18,908 bases of DNA from CAYVUI01 sp964454745 (lineage in GTDB: Bacteria; Planctomycetota; Phycisphaerae; Sedimentisphaerales; Anaerohalosphaeraceae), in assembly GCA_964454745.1 (NCBI GenBank), contig CAYVUI010000087.1, forward strand, positions 1 through 18,908. The letters run 5' to 3'. The notes under the pieces were generated by a model. It saw nothing but the letters and a program-made list of their open reading frames with translations, searched no databases and had not been told where the DNA came from. Each line of letters starts with the position of its first letter. The first letter of the stretch is position 1. The position numbers and the translations under genes were made by a program. This document shows, piece after piece, positions 1 through 7,280 of the stretch.

Positions 1-773
1 ATGGAGTACAGACCGGGCTCTTTCCCGACGATCCATTTTGCGGCTCGAAGTGAACCGGAAGCAAAGTTTTTACGGCTGTGGGCATTGTGAGAGAGGGTGA
101 CTGTTTCGCCGAGGGTACTGAGAATGACCTGGTGCTGACCCACGATGTCCCCGCCGCGAACGGCGTGCATTCCGATCTCCCCTTTTTCCCGCGGAACGTC
201 TTTTGTATGCCGGCCGTGGACGAGATCTTTGGGGTAATCCCGGCCGGTCGCCTTGCAGATATTCTCCGCAAGCGTCAGGGCGGTCCCGCTGGGTGAGTCT
301 TTTTTGAAGCGGTGATGGGCTTCCACGATCTCGATGTCATATTCCTGGCCGAGGGCATCGGCTACTTTCCCGACAATACTGAAAAGCAGGTTCATACCGA
401 CGCTCATATTGGTCGCCTGAACAATTGGGATTATTTTGGATGCACTTTTCACTTTTTCCTGCTGATTGTCTTCCAATCCGGTAGTACACAGCACCAGCGG
501 CGTTTTTGACTTCTGCGCGTATTCGAGGAGCTTATCAAGGGCCTGGGGCAGGGAAAAATCAATGATAACATCCCCTTTTTTGTCCGGAAAATCAGCCGAA
601 AGGGCAATTCCGAGAGTACCAATACCAGCCAAATCACCCGCATCTTTGCCGATATCCGGGTTTTCACTGTAATCAACTGCGGCAAAAATCGTTACGGATT
701 TATCGTCATTGAGGACCTGGAGGACGTTTTTTCCCATTCTCCCACCCCCTCCGTGTACAATAATATCAGTCAT
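1..773 (-). CDS. dapB: 4-hydroxy-tetrahydrodipicolinate reductase (DapB), C-terminus cut by window edge
   Basis: My translation of the minus strand from the ATG at 773-771 stays open to the window edge (257 codons). DapB reduces 4-hydroxy-tetrahydrodipicolinate with NAD(P)H in the cytoplasmic lysine/meso-diaminopimelate pathway. Visible: the N-terminal dinucleotide-binding loop HGGGGRMG (residues 7-14); DFSLP in the middle; the family signature EAHHRFKKDSPSGTAL, which carries the catalytic His pair, the Lys and the SGTA substrate-binding stretch; and a C-terminal block with HNAHSRKNFASGSLRAAKW. DapB proteins are about 265-275 residues, so only roughly ten residues are missing. A good Shine-Dalgarno (AAGGAG, 786-781 on the minus strand) lies 7 nt before the ATG. 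It is read leftward, divergent from the lipoprotein gene at 1050. Confidence 0.95.
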   Translation of the reverse strand, partial: MTDIIVHGGGGRMGKNVLQVLNDDKSVTIFAAVDYSENPDIGKDAGDLAGIGTLGIALSADFPDKKGDVIIDFSLPQALDKLLEYAQKSKTPLVLCTTGLEDNQQEKVKSASKIIPIVQATNMSVGMNLLFSIVGKVADALGQEYDIEIVEAHHRFKKDSPSGTALTLAENICKATGRDYPKDLVHGRHTKDVPREKGEIGMHAVRGGDIVGQHQVILSTLGETVTLSHNAHSRKNFASGSLRAAKWIVGKEPGLYS

Positions 774-836
774 GAAAGACTCCTTTTTTTCTAAATTTGA
801 AACGAAAAGCACTAAAAATATCCCCATAACAGGCCG

Positions 837-865
837 ATTATACCCTTATGGGTAGTAAATTTCCG
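837..865 (-). promoter_or_regulatory. Putative dapB promoter with overlapping palindrome
   Basis: On the minus strand a perfect TATAAT lies at 842-837, about 64 nt upstream of the dapB ATG. The -35 region 17 nt further up (CGGAAA, 865-860) is poor. The perfect 5-bp inverted repeat TACCC-TTAT-GGGTA (841-854) overlaps the upstream edge of the -10 box, a position suited to an operator. This is inference from sequence only. Confidence 0.35.
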
Positions 866-978
866 CGAGGAAAATCCTAATTTGTTATTTCAAGGATATT
901 TACCGCGAATCAAACGGGAATTTTCCCTCGAAAGCATTGCAGTATATAGGATATTAAAAACAGAACAAACACTTTTCC

Positions 979-1008
979 TTGACAGTATAGTTAGTCGGGG
1001 ATTAAAAT
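979..1008 (+). promoter_or_regulatory. Promoter of the glycine-zipper lipoprotein gene
   Basis: A consensus -35 TTGACA (979-984) is followed after 18 nt by TAAAAT (1003-1008, five of six consensus bases). The predicted transcript would start near 1015, upstream of the ATG at 1050. This argues against any translation start at 882, which would lie outside the message. Confidence 0.65.
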
Positions 1009-1049
1009 ATGAAGACAAACAAGGTCTTTTGAGACTTAAGGAGAAAAGA

Positions 1050-1460
1050 ATGCGCAGACAAACTTTATTGGTCATGGGGATTTTATTCGGGTTTTTGGCG
1101 AGCCTTTTTATCGGGTGTGAAGAAGGCTCTGACGCACAGGGCACCGCCCTTTTGGGTGCGGCTGTGGGCGCGGGGATTGGAGCCCTGGCAGGCGACGGAG
1201 ACGCGGTAGCCACAGGCGCGATTGCCGGTGCCGGTGCCGGGTATATGATCGGTAATGAATCGGATAAGTCAAAACAGCGAAAAGAAATCAACCAGATTCG
1301 CCAGGAGCAGAACACGGTTACGATCTGGATCACGAATTCCAACGGTTCGCAGATACCGGTTCGGCTGGTCAAGGACGGCCCGGGTTACATCGGCCCCCGC
1401 GGCGAGAGGTATCCCACAATGCCCTCGGAAGCCCAGCTCAAGCAGGTGTACGGGTTTTAA
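1050..1460 (+). CDS. Glycine-zipper lipoprotein, putative
   Basis: 136 residues from the ATG at 1050, chosen because AAGGAGA (1038-1044) sits 5 nt upstream and a promoter lies at 979-1008. The N-terminus is a lipoprotein signal: basic MRRQ, a hydrophobic stretch, and a lipobox ending LFIGC. A glycine-zipper region follows (about residues 32-67, LLGAAVGAGIGALAGDG then GAIAGAGAGYMIG), the kind seen in SmtA/YMGG/Omp-type outer-membrane lipoproteins and able to pack as paired transmembrane or amphipathic helices. The C-terminal 50 residues (TVTIWITNSNGSQIPVRL, then PGYIGPRGERY) look like a small beta-rich domain. Likely anchored to an envelope membrane by its lipidated Cys. The function is unknown. 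The gene is monocistronic: own promoter, and a terminator 54 nt after the stop. Confidence 0.8.
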   Translation: MRRQTLLVMGILFGFLASLFIGCEEGSDAQGTALLGAAVGAGIGALAGDGDAVATGAIAGAGAGYMIGNESDKSKQRKEINQIRQEQNTVTIWITNSNGSQIPVRLVKDGPGYIGPRGERYPTMPSEAQLKQVYGF

Positions 1461-1513
1461 AATCCTGAAAGTTTGAGCACCATTATCGCCGGGTTAGTTG
1501 CAATTATAAGTAG

Positions 1514-1549
1514 ATAGGCAATGGTTACTGGACTATTGCCTATTTTTTT
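1514..1549 (+). terminator. Rho-independent terminator after the lipoprotein gene
   Basis: A 9-bp perfect stem (ATAGGCAAT 1514-1522 with ATTGCCTAT 1535-1543) encloses a 12-nt loop and runs into seven Ts (1543-1549). Its orientation serves the plus-strand gene; the minus-strand side lacks a T tract. Confidence 0.8.
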
Positions 1550-1555
1550 AGACAT

Positions 1556-2359
1556 TTACATCGGGCGGTAGGACGTCCAGTCTGTTTCAGCGTCCGGTTT
1601 GGGGGCATTGGGCCACTGGAGAAAATCGAACAGGAACTTGCAGCCCTTTCGGATCATCGTCCCGGGCATGGAGGGGAACATTTCCAGTGAACCTATGCAG
1701 TCATTGTCGTATTTTTCGAGGGCCTCTTTGAGGTAAATCCACTTCTCGTTCTCGATCCCGCCGCGAAGGCCGGGCGGTTCGTGATCGTCGAGTACACCAT
1801 AATTATCCGTCATGTGCAAATATGTCGTTTTAGGAGCCAGTTCATCGACATATTTCTCGAAGCTGGTCTTCGGATCGATATTGATAAACCCGGTATCAAT
1901 GCAGAAACGGATCGAGTCGAATTTTTCGGCGACCTGGAGCAAGGTCGCCAGCCGGCCGGTTTCGACGCAGATCGGCACCTGCTTTTGCTTCGCGGCGGCG
2001 ATTACATCGGCGGCAAATTCCCAGTCCGCGATTCCCAGTTCATCCGAAATACAAAGACTCTGGAGGTCGGCAATGATCGGGGCATGGTCAAGCATCTGGG
2101 CACATTCGATCTGTTCGAGCCATTCTTCCAGGGTCGGGCCGTCTTTTCGGGTATTAAGCGTTACGAGCATACCCTCGGTGGCGTGACGCAGGCGGGTCCA
2201 GTTGCGGCGGATATAACGGCAGTCGTTGTTCCCGCGGATTGTGGGCCAAAGTTCGATTCCAAAACCGAGGGACTTTAGATAGTCACATTCCTGCTCAAAG
2301 GAAAGATGGTGCTCTCTCCACCAGAAAAGCATGGTAGAAACGACATATCGAATACGCAT
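1556..2359 (-). CDS. Sugar phosphate isomerase/epimerase-like TIM-barrel protein
   Basis: 267 residues, the usual size for the xylose isomerase-like TIM-barrel family (AP_endonuc_2 fold), which includes sugar epimerases, inosose dehydratases and hydroxypyruvate isomerases. Candidate metal ligands are spaced as in the family: Glu133 (CVETGR), Asp155 (CIDTGF), His182 (YLHMTDN) and Glu226 (SLEMFP), with Asp192-His193 nearby. The usual strand motif DxGH reads DTGF here, so the His that often follows the metal-binding Asp is replaced by Phe. There is no signal peptide, so it is probably cytoplasmic. It stands alone between convergent and divergent neighbours, so context gives no substrate. A possible promoter lies at 2449-2421. 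The family call is firm; the reaction cannot be named. Confidence 0.8.
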   Translation of the reverse strand: MRIRYVVSTMLFWWREHHLSFEQECDYLKSLGFGIELWPTIRGNNDCRYIRRNWTRLRHATEGMLVTLNTRKDGPTLEEWLEQIECAQMLDHAPIIADLQSLCISDELGIADWEFAADVIAAAKQKQVPICVETGRLATLLQVAEKFDSIRFCIDTGFINIDPKTSFEKYVDELAPKTTYLHMTDNYGVLDDHEPPGLRGGIENEKWIYLKEALEKYDNDCIGSLEMFPSMPGTMIRKGCKFLFDFLQWPNAPKPDAETDWTSYRPM

Positions 2360-2420
2360 AAACTACATTCTCCGTCCAGAATTGGACCTGATTACTCTCT
2401 ATCTTCACTTCCGGGTCGAA

Positions 2421-2449
2421 TTTATACATCGAATTTAAACAGCATACAA
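2421..2449 (-). promoter_or_regulatory. Possible promoter of the TIM-barrel gene
   Basis: On the minus strand TTGTAT (2449-2444) is followed after 17 nt by TATAAA (2426-2421), about 60 nt upstream of the ATG at 2359. The -10 is good and the -35 matches only its TTG half. The arms CCGGGT (2411-2416) and ACCCGG (2455-2460) flank it, which may be chance. Confidence 0.35.
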
Positions 2450-2522
2450 GGGAAACCCGGTAAAAGACAGAGAAAACAGGCCGTTTTTGGAAACAAAAGT
2501 CGTGAAAAATACGAAAAAAGAG

Positions 2523-2550
2523 TTGAAATCACAATATAGAAAGATATAAT
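2523..2550 (+). promoter_or_regulatory. Promoter of rpmE
   Basis: TTGAAA (2523-2528), a 16-nt spacer, then a perfect TATAAT (2545-2550). Transcription would begin near 2557, giving a leader of about 23 nt with GGAGA (2569-2573) 6 nt before the ATG at 2580. An upstream in-frame GTG at 2553 would fall at or before the transcript start and is rejected as the start codon. Confidence 0.75.
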
Positions 2551-2579
2551 AAGTGACTTTCAATATTTGGAGAAAAACA

Positions 2580-2804
2580 ATGAAAGAAAAGATTCATCCA
2601 AAATATGAGACCGTAAAGGTTCGATGTGGTTGCGGAAACACCTTTGAGACCCGCAGTACGGCTAAAGAAATCCGTGCGGATATCTGCTCAATGTGTCACC
2701 CGTTTTACACCGGCAAGCAGAAGTTTGTAGACACGGCAGGTCGTATTGACCGGTTCAAGAAGAAATTCGGCGGCGACTACTTCAAGAACAAGAAGAAAAA
2801 ATAG
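2580..2804 (+). CDS. rpmE: 50S ribosomal protein L31 (zinc-binding form)
   Basis: 74 residues, starting MKEKIHPKYE like the E. coli protein, with the conserved tail TGKQKFVDTAGRIDRFKKKF and a lysine-rich end. L31 is a small protein of the large ribosomal subunit that bridges to the small subunit. Four cysteines (16, 18, 36, 39), arranged CGC and CSMC, are those of the zinc-binding C+ paralogue, as opposed to the zinc-independent form induced on zinc starvation. The ATG at 2580 is chosen from the Shine-Dalgarno (2569-2573), the promoter at 2523-2550 and agreement with the family N-terminus. Followed by a terminator and then prfA, a pairing found in many bacteria. Confidence 0.97.
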   Translation: MKEKIHPKYETVKVRCGCGNTFETRSTAKEIRADICSMCHPFYTGKQKFVDTAGRIDRFKKKFGGDYFKNKKKK

Positions 2805-2825
2805 CTTTATTTCGCAGTTTACACC

Positions 2826-2878
2826 TTACGCTGTTGGCGATATTCTTACCGAATATCTGTCAGCAGCGTAATTTTTTT
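2826..2878 (+). terminator. Rho-independent terminator between rpmE and prfA
   Basis: Perfect 8-bp outer stem TTACGCTG (2826-2833) with CAGCGTAA (2864-2871), an inner 7-bp stem GATATTC (2839-2845) with GAATATC (2851-2857) closed by a 5-nt loop, and seven Ts (2872-2878). It ends rpmE transcription and lies 38 nt before the prfA start. Confidence 0.85.
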
Positions 2879-2916
2879 GCCCGCAGTGAACTTAATCTGG
2901 AATTAAAGAGTCCGAA

Positions 2917-4005
2917 ATGTCCGACCAGAATGCAGGTATCCTGAAAAAACTCGATGAAATCGAGGAGCAGTACGTCGATATCGAAAAGCAGATCTCCGAT
3001 CCGGAAATCGCTTCAGACCCGGCCAAGCTGATTCCGCTAACCCGGGAACAGGGCAAAATCCGCAATCTGGTCACAATCTATCGGGAATACAAGGGTGTTT
3101 GTGAGGGTATCGAGGATTCACAGTCTATCCTGGATGATGACGGTTCAGATGCGGAATACCGCGAGTTAGCACAGGAAGAGCTGGAAACCCTCAAGGGAAA
3201 ACAAGAGGAACTGATCGAGAGTATCAAGGATACGCTGGTCATGGCGGATGATTCCGCGATTGATTCCGTGATCCTGGAGATCCGGCCCGGTACCGGCGGC
3301 GATGAGGCCTCCCTGTTTGCCCGTGACCTGATGGCGATGTACAGCCGGTTCGCGGAAAAGCAGAACTGGAAGGTAGAGACGCTTTCGATGGCGGTGACCG
3401 AAATGGGCGGGGTTCGCGAAGTGATTTTGAATATCAAAGGTCCGGGCGTGTGGACTTACCTTGGCTACGAAGGCGGCGGACACCGCGTTCAGCGGGTACC
3501 GGAAACTGAATCTCAGGGCCGAGTGCATACCTCGGCGGCGACCGTGGCCGTTTTGCCCGAGCCGGAAGAAGTGGATGTCGATATCAACCCGGATGATGTG
3601 GTCGAACATGTCAGCCGTGCGGGCGGTCCGGGCGGGCAGAATGTGAACAAGGTATCCAGTGCAATCAAGCTCGAACATATCCCAACGGGCATTACTGTTT
3701 CCATGCGGGACGAGAAAAGCCAGCATAAGAACCGTGCCAAGGCCTGGCGAATCCTGCGTTCGCGGCTTTTTGAGCATTATCAGAGCCAGATCAATGCCGA
3801 GCGCGAAAGCACCCGACGAAGCATGATCGGTTCCGGCGACCGCAGCCAGCGGATCCGTACATACAATTTTCCTCAAAATCGGCTGACGGATCATCGAATT
3901 AATCTTTCGCTTTATAGCCTCGACAAGATCATCATGGGTGAAATGGATGAACTAATTGCAGCACTGCAGGATCATGACAAAAAACAGAGACTTGAAAATC
4001 TATGA
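2917..4005 (+). CDS. prfA: Peptide chain release factor 1 (RF1)
   Basis: 362 residues (E. coli RF1 has 360). RF1 recognises UAA and UAG stop codons and triggers peptidyl-tRNA hydrolysis. The GGQ catalytic motif is at 239-241 in AGGPGGQNVNK. The codon-recognition motif reads PET (195-197, in RVPETESQGRVHTSA). This is the PxT tripeptide of RF1, whereas RF2 carries SPF. The N-terminal helical region (1-100) and C-terminal SQRIRTYNFPQNRLTDHR are also present. The Shine-Dalgarno is only moderate (AAAGAG at 2905-2910). Lacking a clear promoter after the rpmE terminator, it may depend on read-through. The usual partner prmC (RF methyltransferase) does not follow; the next gene is a nucleotide-kinase-like fusion. 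Confidence 0.97.
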   Translation: MSDQNAGILKKLDEIEEQYVDIEKQISDPEIASDPAKLIPLTREQGKIRNLVTIYREYKGVCEGIEDSQSILDDDGSDAEYRELAQEELETLKGKQEELIESIKDTLVMADDSAIDSVILEIRPGTGGDEASLFARDLMAMYSRFAEKQNWKVETLSMAVTEMGGVREVILNIKGPGVWTYLGYEGGGHRVQRVPETESQGRVHTSAATVAVLPEPEEVDVDINPDDVVEHVSRAGGPGGQNVNKVSSAIKLEHIPTGITVSMRDEKSQHKNRAKAWRILRSRLFEHYQSQINAERESTRRSMIGSGDRSQRIRTYNFPQNRLTDHRINLSLYSLDKIIMGEMDELIAALQDHDKKQRLENL

Positions 4006-4014
4006 TATGTTAAA

Positions 4015-4019
4015 GGAGG
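4015..4019 (+). promoter_or_regulatory. Shine-Dalgarno that decides the start of the kinase-like fusion
   Basis: AAAGGAGGT ends at 4020, directly against an ATG at 4021. The next in-frame ATG at 4027 lies 7 nt after the GGAGG core, the normal distance, so 4027 is the likely start and the protein begins MIVVVTG. Confidence 0.7.
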
Positions 4020-4026
4020 TATGGGG

Positions 4027-5118
4027 ATGATTGTTGTCGTGACAGGGATGGTCGGTATCGACAAGAAAAAGTACCTGCAGGATGTGTGTGATCTTGCGAA
4101 AAAGAGGGGGCAATCGATCGAGCTTTTCAACGTGGGGGATATGATGTACGCCGAGGGGGAGGATATTGCCCCCGGTCGGATTCTGGATATCTCTCGCGAA
4201 CGTCTCCATTTACTTCGCCGCTCGGTGATGAAGGACATTATCGCACGAAGCAAGGATTGCGAAAATGTAATCCTCAATACGCACGCAACGTTCCGCTGGC
4301 GGCACGGTCTGTTTCCGGCGTTTGATTTTGACCAGATGCGGGCTCTGAAGGCGGACCTGTATGTTTGCCTGCTGGACAGTGTAGACGCCATGCATGTTCG
4401 CCTGCTGGAGCGCGACCACAGGCACCATACCCTCAAGGATCTTCTTGTCTGGCGGGAAGAAGAGCTTTTGGGTACGGAAATGATGGCCCGCGGGGCCACG
4501 CCGGAGGCCAAACGTTTCTGCCTTTCACGCGGGCAGGATGCGACTACGGTCGAGATGTTGTACAGGCTGATATTTGAATCGGACAGACGAACCGCATACC
4601 TGAGTTTCCCGATCACGCACGTTATGCACCTGCCGGATATCCTTGGAGAGATTATGGCTTTTCGTAATACATTAAAGGAAGATTTTATCTGCTTTGATCC
4701 GGCGGACCTGGATGAATTTGAGCTGCCGTATACCGCTCTTCGAGCGATCAATGCGGGCCAGGAGCAGGTTGAGGTGGAAGTGCTGGGGCAAAAAGTCAAG
4801 CTGGACTGCAGGCAGCTTCGTGAGATTGAAGAGGACATCAACCGTCAGATCTATGCAAGGGATTTTTCCCTGGTCGATCAGTCGGATATGATCGTCAGTT
4901 TTATCCCTGCACTGGAAGATGGGCGAGCGGCACTCTCAAGCGGGGTGGAACGGGAATTGCAACATGCCTACGAGGCGGCAAAGGAAGTATTTGTCATCTG
5001 GATGGCCAAATCGGCACCATCGGTGTTTGTCACTCAGACCGCGACACGGGTCTTTTATTCGACACAGGAAGCCCTGAAATTTTTCCGTGACAAAGGTTAT
5101 TTGCAAAAGGCGAAATAA
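4027..5118 (+). CDS. Archaeal adenylate kinase-like / nucleoside 2-deoxyribosyltransferase-like fusion
   Basis: 363 residues in two apparent parts. Residues 1-185 resemble archaeal-type adenylate kinase (AdkA): a first strand and P-loop (VVVTGMVGIDKKKY, 3-16), then VILNTHATFRWRHGLFPAF (81-99), matching the family's 'DTHatirT..GylPGLP' block. The P-loop is degenerate: Gly-x4-Gly-Lys-Ser/Thr reads GMVGIDKK, keeping one Lys but losing the second Gly and the Ser/Thr, so ATP binding may be altered. Residues 190-350 resemble a nucleoside 2-deoxyribosyltransferase fold: AYLSFP at 190-195, SDMIVSFIP, and SSGVERELQHAY, where Glu308 aligns with the catalytic Glu of D-GT-x-x-E. It overlaps deoC by 1 nt (TAATG), fitting a role in deoxynucleoside turnover. 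The domain assignments are pattern-based; the activity is unknown. Confidence 0.6.
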   Translation: MIVVVTGMVGIDKKKYLQDVCDLAKKRGQSIELFNVGDMMYAEGEDIAPGRILDISRERLHLLRRSVMKDIIARSKDCENVILNTHATFRWRHGLFPAFDFDQMRALKADLYVCLLDSVDAMHVRLLERDHRHHTLKDLLVWREEELLGTEMMARGATPEAKRFCLSRGQDATTVEMLYRLIFESDRRTAYLSFPITHVMHLPDILGEIMAFRNTLKEDFICFDPADLDEFELPYTALRAINAGQEQVEVEVLGQKVKLDCRQLREIEEDINRQIYARDFSLVDQSDMIVSFIPALEDGRAALSSGVERELQHAYEAAKEVFVIWMAKSAPSVFVTQTATRVFYSTQEALKFFRDKGYLQKAK

Positions 5119-5831
5119 TGGAATCACAGCTTCAAAACATTACGAAGGAACAATTGGCGTTGTATTTTGACCATACGGTACTGAAGGCAACGGCTGTCAG
5201 CGATGAGATCGCACTTTTATGCGACCAGGCCCTGGAATATCGATTCGCATCCGTATGTGTAAACCCGAGGTGGGTCCGGTTTTGTACCAACCGGCTCGAA
5301 GGCAGCGGCGTGCGGACCTGTACGGTGACAGGTTTCCCTTTAGGAGCGGACGGGGCATTGAGCAAGGCCGAACAGACCCGAATCGCCATTAACGAGGGTG
5401 CAGATGAGATCGATATCGTTGCCGACCTGGCGGCGATCCTCGAAGGCGACATGAAGACGTACCTGATGGATATGGACAAGGTTTTAAAGGTCTGCCAGTC
5501 GGTCCGGCCGGGGGTTTGTTTGAAGGTCATCCTCGAAATGGCGGCCCTGAGCCCCGAGCAGAAGATTTTTGCCTGTAAAGGAGCCAGCCAGGTTGGTGTG
5601 GACTTTGTGAAAACCTCAACGGGATTCCACCCGGCAGGCGGAGCAAATGTGGAAGATGTACGCCTGATGCGGGAACATGCCGGTGGATGCAAAATCAAGG
5701 CGGCCGGCGGGATCGGAACGGTGGAAACGGCGTTTGCGATGATCGAGGCCGGTGCGAACCGGATCGGGGCTTCCAAATCCGTTGAGATTATGCAGGAATT
5801 TCTCGAATTAAAGAGTCAGGGGAGGCTGTGA
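5118..5831 (+). CDS. deoC: Deoxyribose-phosphate aldolase
   Basis: 237 residues, close to the bacterial family length. DeoC splits 2-deoxyribose 5-phosphate into glyceraldehyde 3-phosphate and acetaldehyde, the last step of deoxynucleoside catabolism, in the cytoplasm. Landmarks: FDHTVLKA at 17-24; FPLGAD in the phosphate-binding region; CLKVILE; the Schiff-base lysine Lys165 in VKTSTGF; and the second active-site lysine Lys194 in KAAGGIG. The ATG overlaps the stop of the preceding gene by one base (TAATG) and its own TGA overlaps the next gene's GTG, so translation is probably coupled on both sides. No other deo gene is present; the neighbouring deoxyribosyltransferase-like protein is the only hint of a pathway partner. 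Confidence 0.96.
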   Translation: MESQLQNITKEQLALYFDHTVLKATAVSDEIALLCDQALEYRFASVCVNPRWVRFCTNRLEGSGVRTCTVTGFPLGADGALSKAEQTRIAINEGADEIDIVADLAAILEGDMKTYLMDMDKVLKVCQSVRPGVCLKVILEMAALSPEQKIFACKGASQVGVDFVKTSTGFHPAGGANVEDVRLMREHAGGCKIKAAGGIGTVETAFAMIEAGANRIGASKSVEIMQEFLELKSQGRL

Positions 5832-7255
5832 GCGGGAAAAAGATTTTACCGAAAAACTGCAAGATCTTTGTGCATGGGCTCGAAGAAAATCCCTGCATGG
5901 AGAAGCTGTCGCTTGCGGTTTCAATGCAAAAAGACCCCATCATCTTCGGCGGAAATCATTCTGACAGCAAGCTGAATCAATTCAGTTATTTCGGGTTTGA
6001 ACCCGTGGAAATTCTCGACGTATCCGCAGGCGACCGGGGTGTATTGGACAAACTCTCCGATGCGATCAATCGATACACATTAAAGAAACACCAGGAGGAG
6101 AAAGGATACAGAGGTCATTTTTATGGAGGATGGGCCGGCTTTTTCAGCTATGACCTCAAAGACGCGATCGAGAAGATTCCGGCTCTGGCAAAAGATGACC
6201 TCAAAATCCCATGGATTCGTCTTGGATTTTATGATAAACTGATCACATACGATCACGAGCGGAACCGGTGGTTCCTTTCTGTCGTTCAGATTGAAGGGGA
6301 AGGAAAAACCATCAAGCAGAAATATGAGGAACTGTTCGATGTAATCCGTAAAGCCCAGAGCCATTGTGAGATTCGGGAATTTCGACCGATCAGGCCTCAA
6401 ACGGAATATGAAGACCTGGATTGCAATATGACCCGGCAAGAATACGAAGCGGCGATGGAGAAAATCCAGAGATATATTTATGACGGCGAGGTCTATCAGA
6501 TTAATTTTTCGCAGCGTTTTTCCTGCCCGTTTGAATCCCCGGCGATTGATTTGTTCCTGTGGCAGGGCCGGCTCAATCCCAGTCCGTTTGCCTGCTATAT
6601 GGATGCCGGCTCGTACCAGGTTGTCAGCGCCAGCCCGGAATTGTTTCTGCGTCTGGATGAGGGGCTGCTGGAAACCCGGCCGATCAAGGGCACGCGGGAG
6701 CGGGTATTGCACGGTGAAGATGCAGAGGAGAAAAATCGGGAACATATCGCGGATTTGCTCGCCTGTGAAAAGGAAAAAGCGGAGCTGAATATGATCGTCG
6801 ACCTGGAGCGAAACGACCTGACACGGGTTTGCAGGAATGGCACAATCCGCGTATCCGAGGCCAGGCATATTGAGGCGTATCCGACGGTGTTTCATGCGGT
6901 TGCGGCGATTCAAGGCCAATTGAAGGACCATTTTGACGGACAGGCGATGTGTAATATCCTAAAGGGCATGTTTCCGGGCGGGTCGATCACGGGGGCACCG
7001 AAAATCCGGGCGATGGAGATTATCGAGGAGCTGGAACCGACGCAACGGGGAATTTATACCGGATCGATGGGATATATCGGGCTTGGCGAAAGGATAGCCT
7101 TGAATATCGCGATCCGAACGATTATCATTCGTGATGGCAGGGCCTATGCCCAGACCGGCGGCGGGATTGTCGCGGACTCGGTGACAAAGCTGGAATGGCA
7201 GGAAACCCTGACCAAGGCCCGGGCACTGGTCGAAGGCCTGCGGGCAATTGGATAA
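5828..7255 (+). CDS. pabB: Aminodeoxychorismate synthase component I (p-aminobenzoate synthase)
   Basis: 475 residues from a GTG that overlaps the deoC stop by 4 nt (GTGA). AGGGGAGG (5818-5825) precedes it at a short 2-nt spacing. PabB converts chorismate plus ammonia into 4-amino-4-deoxychorismate, on the way to p-aminobenzoate and folate. The chorismate-binding C-terminal domain is complete: PIKGT (285-289), whose Lys287 marks PabB and forms the enzyme-substrate bond, whereas TrpE has PIAGT; ELNMIVDLERND (319-330); FPGGSITGAPK (382-392); and QTGGGIVADS. The N-terminal half (YFGFEPVEIL) matches the family. No glutamine amidotransferase PabA is fused or adjacent, so one must be supplied elsewhere, perhaps shared with tryptophan synthesis. 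pabC follows after 25 nt. Confidence 0.94.
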   Translation: MSGKKILPKNCKIFVHGLEENPCMEKLSLAVSMQKDPIIFGGNHSDSKLNQFSYFGFEPVEILDVSAGDRGVLDKLSDAINRYTLKKHQEEKGYRGHFYGGWAGFFSYDLKDAIEKIPALAKDDLKIPWIRLGFYDKLITYDHERNRWFLSVVQIEGEGKTIKQKYEELFDVIRKAQSHCEIREFRPIRPQTEYEDLDCNMTRQEYEAAMEKIQRYIYDGEVYQINFSQRFSCPFESPAIDLFLWQGRLNPSPFACYMDAGSYQVVSASPELFLRLDEGLLETRPIKGTRERVLHGEDAEEKNREHIADLLACEKEKAELNMIVDLERNDLTRVCRNGTIRVSEARHIEAYPTVFHAVAAIQGQLKDHFDGQAMCNILKGMFPGGSITGAPKIRAMEIIEELEPTQRGIYTGSMGYIGLGERIALNIAIRTIIIRDGRAYAQTGGGIVADSVTKLEWQETLTKARALVEGLRAIG

Positions 7256-7280
7256 ACCGTTTTTTACAGATTGCGAATTT

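Noticed and set aside
882..1049. Extended N-terminus of the lipoprotein gene starting at 882
   Set aside because: It would place the lipoprotein signal in mid-protein, lacks a ribosome site, and the promoter at 979-1008 lies inside it. The ATG at 1050 has both a Shine-Dalgarno and a proper signal peptide.
3166..3894. Long open frame (242 codons) on the minus strand inside prfA
   Set aside because: It is antisense to a clearly conserved release factor, has no recognisable family features and no ribosome site I could see; a shadow of the codon bias of prfA.
6080..6931. 283-codon minus-strand open frame inside pabB
   Set aside because: Antisense to the conserved chorismate-binding domain, with no family signature.
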